Shown here: positions 58,644 through 64,000 of the stretch, in pieces
Position numbering within the stretch: position 1 is the first letter of the stretch
Layout: each line of letters begins with the position of its first letter
Made by a program: the position numbers and the translations under genes
Notes under the pieces: model-generated
What the model saw: the letters and a program-made list of their open reading frames with translations, nothing else
Told to the model about the DNA's origin: nothing
Databases searched by the model: none
Source: Pseudomonas putida
GTDB lineage: Bacteria; Pseudomonadota; Gammaproteobacteria; Pseudomonadales; Pseudomonadaceae
DNA length: 64,000 nt
Direction of reading: 5' to 3'
Assembly: GCF_001941965.1 (NCBI RefSeq)
Contig: NZ_MKZO01000031.1
Coordinates: 1-64,000 of the forward strand

Positions 58644-58831
58644 GCCCCTACGTCCTCATCGACCAGCAGCTCGAAGCCCTCGCTCATCCAAGTAGCCCAG
58701 TCAACTTCGCCGCCACCATTCAGCGTCAGCTGGTAGAGATGATGAAGGACGAGCGCATCACGATTGAAGAATTCGAACACTACTGCGGGCGCCTCAACAA
58801 GACCATCGAACGGCGCCAGGAGGCTGCATGA
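58640..58831 (+). CDS. Small early phage protein
   Basis: 63 residues, helical (AATIQRQLVEMMKDERITIE). Four-base overlaps with both neighbours make translational coupling likely. Unknown. Confidence 0.68.
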   Translation: MSPYVLIDQQLEALAHPSSPVNFAATIQRQLVEMMKDERITIEEFEHYCGRLNKTIERRQEAA

Positions 58832-59001
58832 CTACGCCAGTTGTGAAATCGCTCATCGACGAGCAGCTCGAAGAAGCCAAGGCCGCTCAGGTCCGCGGCA
58901 CCTTGCAACTCCCGGTCGGAATGCGCGTCGCTGACCTGCCCTACCCGATCAAGGCCGATTGGCTGAAGCGCCGGCCCATCAACCTGGGTCGCCGACAGTG
59001 A
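58828..59001 (+). CDS. 57-residue early phage protein
   Basis: Reads MTTPVVKSLIDEQLEEAKAA, then QVRGTLQLPVGMRVADLPYP, with a basic C-terminus. The start overlaps the preceding stop (ATGA) and CAGGAGG lies upstream. Unknown. Confidence 0.68.
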   Translation: MTTPVVKSLIDEQLEEAKAAQVRGTLQLPVGMRVADLPYPIKADWLKRRPINLGRRQ

Positions 59002-59254
59002 CCTCTTTCCAGCGTGCCCGCTGAATCGCCACCTGGCGCGGCTCGTTCTTCGCAATCACCTTCTTTGCACTCTGGATGCTGCTGAGCTCGCTAGCTGGCG
59101 GCATCACTTCCTGAATCACACCCGAGCACGGCGGGCCCTTCGGGGATAACCGTACCCATTTGGCAGCGTAAGCCGGCAAGAGCGCGCAACCATCACCGGC
59201 AGCCAGGGCGTGGGCCAGCATACCTCCGTGCTTGCGTGACCTGGCATTCCCCAT
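58979..59254 (-). CDS. Possible antisense small gene in the pL operon
   Basis: 91 residues on the minus strand with codon choice typical of the prophage (G/C third positions) and no rival plus-strand frame between 59002 and 59289. No clear ribosome site, hence moderate doubt. The content (AAKWVRLSPKGPPCSGVIQE, basic C-terminus) gives no function. Confidence 0.45.
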   Translation of the reverse strand: MGNARSRKHGGMLAHALAAGDGCALLPAYAAKWVRLSPKGPPCSGVIQEVMPPASELSSIQSAKKVIAKNEPRQVAIQRARWKEVTVGDPG

Positions 59255-59289
59255 CAATCGACAGCGCCAACCAGGCGAGAGGTACAGCA

Positions 59290-60021
59290 ATGTCCACCGA
59301 CAACATGCGCATCTGGAGCCTGGTCGAAAAGACCAACACCCAGTTCACGAAAAAGGCTGAGGTCAACGGCCAGAGCATCACCAGCCTGAACGGCACCGCC
59401 ATGGTGATGAAGGCCACCGAGATGTTCGGTCCGATTGGCATCGGCTGGGGTTACAAGATCCTTGAAGAGCGCTTCGATGAAGGTCACGAAATATTCGCTG
59501 GCGAAGGCGAAAAACGCATCTGCCTGGGCCGCGAGATCGGCCACACCATCAGGATCTCCCTCTGGTTCATACAGAACGGCCAGCGCGGGGAAGTCGAGCA
59601 GTACGGCTGCACGCGCTACCAGTACAAGACCCGCTACGGCATGACAACCGACGGCGAGGCCCCGAAGAAATCGCTAACCGACGCAGTCAAGAAGGCCCTC
59701 TCCATGTTGGGCTTCAGCGCCGATGTGTTCCTCGGAATGTTCGATGACCAAAACTACGTTCAGCAACTGCAGGCGGAGGAAGCCATCGAGTCGGCCGAGG
59801 ACCGCCAGGTGGAGGTTGAACGCCAGCAAGCAGAGCGCCTGACCTTCATCAAAAACACGATTGAAACGATGAAAACCGCGCTCACCCCGCAGGAGCGCAA
59901 GAAGATTCATGACCACGCAGTACGCAGGCTCATCGGTCGAAGAGACGAACGAGGCGCCGCACGAATTTCACTGGAACTCAAAAACCTGGAAGCAGGCAAA
60001 ACCGGAGAGGAAGCAGCATGA
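59290..60021 (+). CDS. Rad52/Erf-like single-strand annealing protein
   Basis: 243 residues from the ATG at 59290 (GAGAGG upstream). MVMKATEMFGPIGIGWGYKI, then EEAPKKSLTDAVKKALSMLG-like spacing (KKSLTDAVKKALSMLGFSAD), matches the helix motif shared by Rad52-, Erf- and RedB-like annealing proteins. Promotes phage recombination. A charged C-terminal tail follows. Overlaps the Gp157 gene by ATGA. Confidence 0.75.
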   Translation: MSTDNMRIWSLVEKTNTQFTKKAEVNGQSITSLNGTAMVMKATEMFGPIGIGWGYKILEERFDEGHEIFAGEGEKRICLGREIGHTIRISLWFIQNGQRGEVEQYGCTRYQYKTRYGMTTDGEAPKKSLTDAVKKALSMLGFSADVFLGMFDDQNYVQQLQAEEAIESAEDRQVEVERQQAERLTFIKNTIETMKTALTPQERKKIHDHAVRRLIGRRDERGAARISLELKNLEAGKTGEEAA

Positions 60022-60581
60022 CCCAACTCTACAAGCTGACTGGCCAGATGGCTGAACTGGCCGCAATGTGCGACACGGATGACGAAGGCCTGAAGCAAGC
60101 CATTCAAGACACCATGGCCGGCATCCAGGGTGAGTTCGAAGACAAGGCCGATAGCATCGTCATGCTCCGCCGGAACATCGAAGGCGATATCGGCGCCATC
60201 ACTGCCGAGATCGATCGCCTGACCGAGTTGAAGCGCATCAAGACCAACAGCGTTGTGCAGATGACCGATTACCTGCGCCGGAACATGGAGGCCGCCGATA
60301 TGAAAACGATCAAGCGCCCCCTGTTCACGATCAGCCTCGCGATAGGCAAGGAGAAAGTGATCGTCGACAACGAACAGGCAGTGCCGGACGAGCTGACGTC
60401 GGTAGTTACCAAAATCGCACCGGACAAGAACGCCATTGCAGCCAAGCTGAAAGCGAATCGCGAACACAACGAGTCCGTCCGCAAACGAATGGCAGCCGGC
60501 GAAGACTGCGAGCACGAACTGATTCCTGAGCCGACCTGGGCCCATCTGGAGCGTGGCGAGAGCTCGATCCGTATCAAGTGA
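60018..60581 (+). CDS. Siphovirus Gp157 family protein
   Basis: 187 residues. MLRRNIEGDIGAITAEIDRL, then RIKTNSVVQMTDYLRRNMEA and LFTISLAIGKEKVIVDNEQA, is the Gp157 pattern (coiled-coil plus beta domain), commonly paired with phage recombinases. Confidence 0.85.
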   Translation: MTQLYKLTGQMAELAAMCDTDDEGLKQAIQDTMAGIQGEFEDKADSIVMLRRNIEGDIGAITAEIDRLTELKRIKTNSVVQMTDYLRRNMEAADMKTIKRPLFTISLAIGKEKVIVDNEQAVPDELTSVVTKIAPDKNAIAAKLKANREHNESVRKRMAAGEDCEHELIPEPTWAHLERGESSIRIK

Positions 60582-60588
60582 GGTAATC

Positions 60589-60822
60589 ATGAGCAACAAC
60601 TACATCCTCGCCGGCGCCGAGCGCCAGGCCCAACTGGAGGCAGCGAAAGCTGCCTTCTTCGCATCTGGACGTCAGATCACCCAACTCGGCGACTGCGCAG
60701 CCGTCCCACCACCTGCCCGTAGCCAGAACATCGATCCTGAGACAGTGCTGGTGCGCAAGCGCAAACGCCTGACCACCTACGATCGACTGAGGCTTCGGGA
60801 AATGGCGGATACCTATGAGTAA
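60589..60822 (+). CDS. Small early phage protein
   Basis: 77 residues from the ATG at 60589 (GAGG upstream). Helical N-terminus and basic middle (VLVRKRKRLTTYDRLRLREM). Overlaps the next gene by eight bases. Unknown. Confidence 0.65.
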   Translation: MSNNYILAGAERQAQLEAAKAAFFASGRQITQLGDCAAVPPPARSQNIDPETVLVRKRKRLTTYDRLRLREMADTYE

Positions 60823-61273
60823 GCGCAAGCCTCATAACCTCCGGGTGCGCATCGAGCGATCCTGCCGCGCCCTCCTCGCCACCAACCACGTTGCAGCTGT
60901 CAACATCGACCCGAGCGGCCAGCAGATACTGATGAACTGGAAGAGCTGCAAGCAGATCCGCAGCCGCCAGATCGTCGATGCCATCTGCGATATCGCGCAC
61001 CGGTGGACGATCTACCTCAGCGTGATGTGCCAGAAGCCGAACGGCGAGCAGTACTGCAAATCGATGGAGGTGGCTCCCCAGGGCAACTACCTGGCTTCGC
61101 ACCTAACGGATGTCATCGAGGCGACCTACACCGAACTGCGCACCCAGGCCAACCCCAACCATCTGGTGGCATCCGGCTGGATTGCCATCCCCACCGATAC
61201 CACGCTCGACGAGCAGCAGGCAGCCAAGGTGTTTGCCGCGGCCGGAGCCTGGGTCCAGCAGAAAGCAGCATGA
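60815..61273 (+). CDS. Early phage protein, unknown
   Basis: 152 residues. Basic N-terminus, then a mixed domain with conserved-looking aromatic and Cys residues (MNWKSCKQIRSRQIVDAICD, IYLSVMCQKPNGEQYCKSM). No family recognised. Confidence 0.68.
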   Translation: MSKRKPHNLRVRIERSCRALLATNHVAAVNIDPSGQQILMNWKSCKQIRSRQIVDAICDIAHRWTIYLSVMCQKPNGEQYCKSMEVAPQGNYLASHLTDVIEATYTELRTQANPNHLVASGWIAIPTDTTLDEQQAAKVFAAAGAWVQQKAA

Positions 61274-61351
61274 GCAAGATTTCCAACCGCGTCCGGCACG
61301 GACGGCGCCAGCAGTTCATTCATCTGCCGCCCAGCGGCATGGGAGGCGCCT

Positions 61352-61714
61352 ATGGCGAACAAGGACAAGGCGAAGGGTGCGGAGTATTCGCGCCGAGCCA
61401 GGGAGAAGAAGAAGGCAGAGGATGCCCGACTAGGTGTCGAGTACGTTGTGTTCGAGATGCCAGCCGGGGTCAAGGAGCTGCTCGCTGCCGAGGTGAAGGC
61501 TCACGGCTACGACCAGGTGCAAGCACTGCGGCAGGACATGGCGCTGTCCTGGGCTGCGGCTGATCCAGAAGAGCGAGCGCGTCGACTGCAACGGCCTGAC
61601 GCGCCAGCTTTTGAGATATCGCCGAAACTGGCGCGCAAGTTCGACAGCGCCACTCGGGCCGAAATCAGGCGCAACCCCGGGGACGAATTTTATAGAGACC
61701 AATCACCTGGATGA
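61352..61714 (+). CDS. Basic early phage protein
   Basis: 120 residues, GGGAGG ahead of the ATG at 61352. Lys/Arg/Glu-rich N-terminus (AKGAEYSRRAREKKKAEDAR) and a helical middle that may resemble a regulator. A 61270 start in another frame is discussed among the rejected items. Ends inside the converging gene at 61703. Confidence 0.65.
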   Translation: MANKDKAKGAEYSRRAREKKKAEDARLGVEYVVFEMPAGVKELLAAEVKAHGYDQVQALRQDMALSWAAADPEERARRLQRPDAPAFEISPKLARKFDSATRAEIRRNPGDEFYRDQSPG

Positions 61715-61912
61715 CGGTTTGTTGTTGGTGCAGAAGTCTACCCAGGCCAGCGACGCAGTAGTCGCCGCATTGTAAAGCTCCCAATACTTCTCATAGGCGC
61801 CTTCGCCAGCAAGTTCTGGGTCGTTTTCAAGTAGCTCCTTTGCTGCTTTCGAATTCTTTCCGACCTCGTCGGAGAAGGCGCGGCACTTATCGTAATACTC
61901 GCGATTGGTCAT
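61703..61912 (-). CDS. Small acidic antisense phage protein
   Basis: 69 residues from the ATG at 61912, AAGGAG upstream. Reads MTNREYYDKCRAFSDEVGKN, then Ala/Glu-rich helix and WVDFCTNNK. Against the direction of the pL operon. Unknown. Confidence 0.62.
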   Translation of the reverse strand: MTNREYYDKCRAFSDEVGKNSKAAKELLENDPELAGEGAYEKYWELYNAATTASLAWVDFCTNNKPSSR

Positions 61913-62013
61913 CACTGAAATTTTCTCCTTGCCGGACCCAATGCCGGTTACCCGTAATACCCCATCCCTCACCAAATTGCCACCATGCCGCATCCGGCCA
62001 CGGAGGATCCACC

Positions 62014-63021
62014 ATGCCCGTACGCAACGCAGTCATTCACCGGATCGACAAGAAGCCAGACGGCAGCCCTGCCGCTCTTCACCTTTCCTCCCAGGCATTA
62101 CCAGAATCGTCGGCGGCAGAGACCCTGATGCTCGACGTCAACGACACCTACAACGCCAAGACCAGCAAGGGGTGGGGCTTCTTTCAACCGGCTTCCGGCG
62201 CGTTCCCGCTCAGCGGTTGGTTGGAAGAATGGTTCGTCCAAGGATTCAGCTTTATCGAGTTCACCCGCACCGCGGCCGAACACCTGACCAAGCTGATGGA
62301 GGAATCGAACCTGTCGGTCGGCGGACACGTGCTGTTCGCGCACTACCAGCAAGGCCTGACCGAGTACCTGACGATCGCCATCCTGCAGCAGGTCGAGACG
62401 GTGGCCGTGGCGCATGATCTGAGCGTGGCGATAGCGCGCAACCTTGACACAGGCAACCTCTCCTTTGGCGCCAGGATTAACCTGAGCGAATGGAAGAACA
62501 ACCCGGCGTCCAGGCAGTACATCTCGTTCATCAAGCCCAAGGGCGGTCGGCGGGCTACAGCCCACTTCAATGACTTCGTCGGGGTTACTGAGGGCATCGA
62601 CTCTCCAGGCGAAACCCGCACCCTGCTCAAGGCGTTCAGTGACTTTGTGAAGGCGGAGGAACTGGCCGACGATACCGCGAGCGAGAAGAGCCATGACCTG
62701 GTGGCGTATGCCCAGGCGCAAGGCAAGACGGGCGAGCCGGTCAAGCTGGACGAGCTATCGGAACTGCTGGATGAGGACCGTCCCAAGACCTTCGCCGATT
62801 TCATGCGGGCGGGAGGCTACGGGCTATCGGAAACCTTCGCTCCGGATAAGCGCACCCTCAACCAGTACCGACGCTACACCGGACGGGCTGAGGGTATGTC
62901 GATCAGCTTTGAAGCCCACATGCTCGGCAAGCGCGTTGAGTTCGATCAGGACAGCGCCAGCCTGACGATCAAAGATCTGCCAACGCGACTGATAGATCAA
63001 CTGAAGACAAGCGCGGCCTGA
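62014..63021 (+). CDS. yejK: Phage-encoded nucleoid-associated protein YejK/NdpA
   Basis: 335 residues, the same length as E. coli YejK, with matching segments: VNDTYNAKTSKGWGFF, SVGGHVLFAHYQQGLTEYLT, INLSEWKNNPASRQYISFIK, DFVGVTEGIDSP, GGYGLSETFAPDKRTLNQYR and ISFEAHMLGKRVEFD. GGAGG precedes the ATG at 62014. NdpA proteins bind the nucleoid; a phage copy may shape or protect phage DNA, or interfere with the host. Confidence 0.9.
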   Translation: MPVRNAVIHRIDKKPDGSPAALHLSSQALPESSAAETLMLDVNDTYNAKTSKGWGFFQPASGAFPLSGWLEEWFVQGFSFIEFTRTAAEHLTKLMEESNLSVGGHVLFAHYQQGLTEYLTIAILQQVETVAVAHDLSVAIARNLDTGNLSFGARINLSEWKNNPASRQYISFIKPKGGRRATAHFNDFVGVTEGIDSPGETRTLLKAFSDFVKAEELADDTASEKSHDLVAYAQAQGKTGEPVKLDELSELLDEDRPKTFADFMRAGGYGLSETFAPDKRTLNQYRRYTGRAEGMSISFEAHMLGKRVEFDQDSASLTIKDLPTRLIDQLKTSAA

Positions 63022-63028
63022 CGAAGTT

Positions 63029-63214
63029 TTACTTCAAGTGAAGCTCTGCTTTAGCAGTCGCTTGCTCCTCAGTATCTGCGACAAACCACGGAGATACCTC
63101 AGCATCAGGAGCCTTCGCCTTCTGCCGCTCAGCATTCACCCTTGCAGAGGAGAAGGGACCCACAGCGATAGCCCTTCCGCCTTTTACCTTGAAACCGAAC
63201 CAATAATTGTCCAC
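63029..63214 (-). CDS. Small antisense phage protein
   Basis: 61 residues from a GTG at 63214 behind AAGGAGGG. Reads VDNYWFGFKVKGGRAIAVGP, then a basic helix. Again opposite to the pL operon. Unknown. Confidence 0.62.
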   Translation of the reverse strand: MDNYWFGFKVKGGRAIAVGPFSSARVNAERQKAKAPDAEVSPWFVADTEEQATAKAELHLK

Positions 63215-63313
63215 CTCTACCCTCCTTGTCGGCCCATGCCAGCCAGATACTGATAACTCAATTCAACTGATCGCGCCACCTCGGTGAGGGACTCGCGTGC
63301 ACGGAGAACTCCA

Positions 63314-64000
63314 ATGCCCCAGCTAAAGCGCAGCGCCAGCATCATCTTCAGTGATGCCGAGATCATCATCCGCGAGCCTCACCCCGGGCGCCAGCCGTGG
63401 GACCAGGAGAAAGCCTGGGAGCGCGAGTATCGCAACCAGGTGCTGAAGCGCATCGTACAAACGCTCAATCGCCTGGGCTGGACCTGCGCCATGCCCGAAC
63501 TGAAAGAGCGCGACAAGCGCGACCAGTACGGCATCGCTGAGAATTTCCGCCGCAACAAACGGGTGTGCAGCAAGGGCGACCTGAAGGCCGATCTGGAGCT
63601 GTCCGGCGCCTCGATCACCTTCCAGATGTTCCAGAACGTCAATGCGCCAGACCGCCCTGACCATGACGGACGGTACCAAAGCGACAAAGAAAAGCACATG
63701 CCGTACCTCATGCGCCTGGAGATGGAGCGCACCCGCCGGCGCATCCGCACCTACCTCTGCAACATCTTCAGCGGCTACTACTTCGACGAGGAGTGGATGC
63801 GCAAGCGTGAGAAGAAGGTCGGGCCAGGTCACCTTACGGCCATGGAGCGCATCCAGCTCCACTACGAGAGCAGCGTGCACTTCAAGGGGGTCGACTGGGA
63901 CAAGTACAAGTCCGGATCCTGGATGAGCAGCAACCTGAGGTCGGCGGACGACCAGGCGCTGGAGCATGGTCAGACTGTCTGGTTCACCGACTACGAGGGC
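63314..64000 (+). CDS. Early phage protein, truncated by the window edge
   Basis: At least 229 residues with no stop before 64000; ATG at 63314. Strongly basic and aromatic: HPGRQPWDQEKAWEREYRNQ, then LKRIVQTLNRLGWTCAMPEL, and a helical stretch LEMERTRRRIRTYLCNIFSG. Probably nucleic-acid binding. No family recognised. Confidence 0.7.
   Translation, partial: MPQLKRSASIIFSDAEIIIREPHPGRQPWDQEKAWEREYRNQVLKRIVQTLNRLGWTCAMPELKERDKRDQYGIAENFRRNKRVCSKGDLKADLELSGASITFQMFQNVNAPDRPDHDGRYQSDKEKHMPYLMRLEMERTRRRIRTYLCNIFSGYYFDEEWMRKREKKVGPGHLTAMERIQLHYESSVHFKGVDWDKYKSGSWMSSNLRSADDQALEHGQTVWFTDYEG

Larger units (their letters stand above)
16582..64000. mobile_element. Lambda-like siphovirus prophage (right end outside window)
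   Basis: At least 47.4 kb. Contains replication, nin, immunity, packaging, head, tail and lysis modules in lambda order, with structural genes on the minus strand and the pL operon on the plus strand. The left boundary is the tRNA-Cys remnant. TerL, portal, capsid, tape measure, gpJ, endolysin, CI and Cro all look intact, so the prophage may be inducible. No integrase is seen before 64000. Confidence 0.93.

Noticed and set aside
61270..61563. A plus-strand frame starting MSKISNRVRHGRRQ directly behind the 60815 gene (ATGA overlap)
   Set aside because: Only its first 25 or so codons look coding; the rest overlaps the better frame at 61352. A short peptide or an old frameshift is possible but not supported.

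Overview
The window is a Pseudomonas chromosome segment, most likely of the fluorescens/putida side of the genus. The evidence is high-GC coding sequence, a complete mexE-mexF-oprN efflux operon, Pseudomonas-type REP/REPIN repeats, a umuDC pair behind a LexA box and a Pseudomonas-type tRNA-Cys remnant. About 16.6 kb is host chromosome. From about 16.58 kb to the right edge it is one lambda-like siphovirus prophage whose right end lies beyond the window.

Host part (1-16.58 kb): mexEF-oprN (RND multidrug efflux) with a terminator; a TccC/Rhs-type YD-repeat protein on the minus strand, bracketed by two REPIN inverted pairs; the remnant of a hybrid histidine kinase that has lost its N-terminus and ATPase domain; small membrane proteins; a short run of small enzymes and unknowns (DUF6434-like, DHCW cupin, HIT protein); then an SOS locus, umuD-umuC transcribed left and an SRAP (YedK/HMCES-like) gene transcribed right from a shared LexA box. 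Four small unknown genes lead to a terminator and the displaced 3' half of tRNA-Cys, read here as attL.

Prophage (16.58 kb to beyond 64 kb), lambda gene order: next to attL, on the plus strand, a LexA-box-controlled pair whose second gene is another SRAP protein. Then, on the minus strand and listed here in order of transcription from right to left: replication (O-like protein with six iterons inside its gene, second replication protein), ninB, ninG, a possible late regulator, a PagL lipid A deacylase fenced by terminators, holin candidate, metallopeptidase, TerS, TerL, portal, Mu F-like head protein, scaffold, capsid, head-tail joining proteins, tail tube, a G/GT frameshift chaperone, tape measure, tail tip (gpJ-like), fibre, fibre chaperone, endolysin and nested Rz/Rz1. 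Immunity lies at 52.9-56.1 kb: cro, CI (S24 family), pR, pRM and pL with related operators, and a RhuM-family gene in the position lambda uses for rexAB. The rightward pL operon (56.1 kb onward) carries a ParB-like protein, a Rad52/Erf-like annealing protein, a Gp157 protein, a phage copy of the nucleoid protein YejK/NdpA and many small unknowns. No integrase is present; it is expected near the right end together with the regenerated tRNA-Cys.

Most unusual parts: (i) two RNA-like elements in the pL operon, each a long covarying inverted repeat enclosing two small hairpins with shared sequence in the arms, one of them with a perfect tRNA T-arm; (ii) a lower-GC accessory cassette (29.3-35.5 kb) inside the tail operon, containing a P22 immI-like Arc/Ant/XRE switch, a Panacea-type toxin-antitoxin pair, a GIY-YIG-like protein, two paralogous 99-residue membrane proteins and a duplicated 75-bp leader; (iii) the PagL gene as a likely lysogenic-conversion gene; and (iv) two SOS-controlled SRAP genes on either side of the attachment site.
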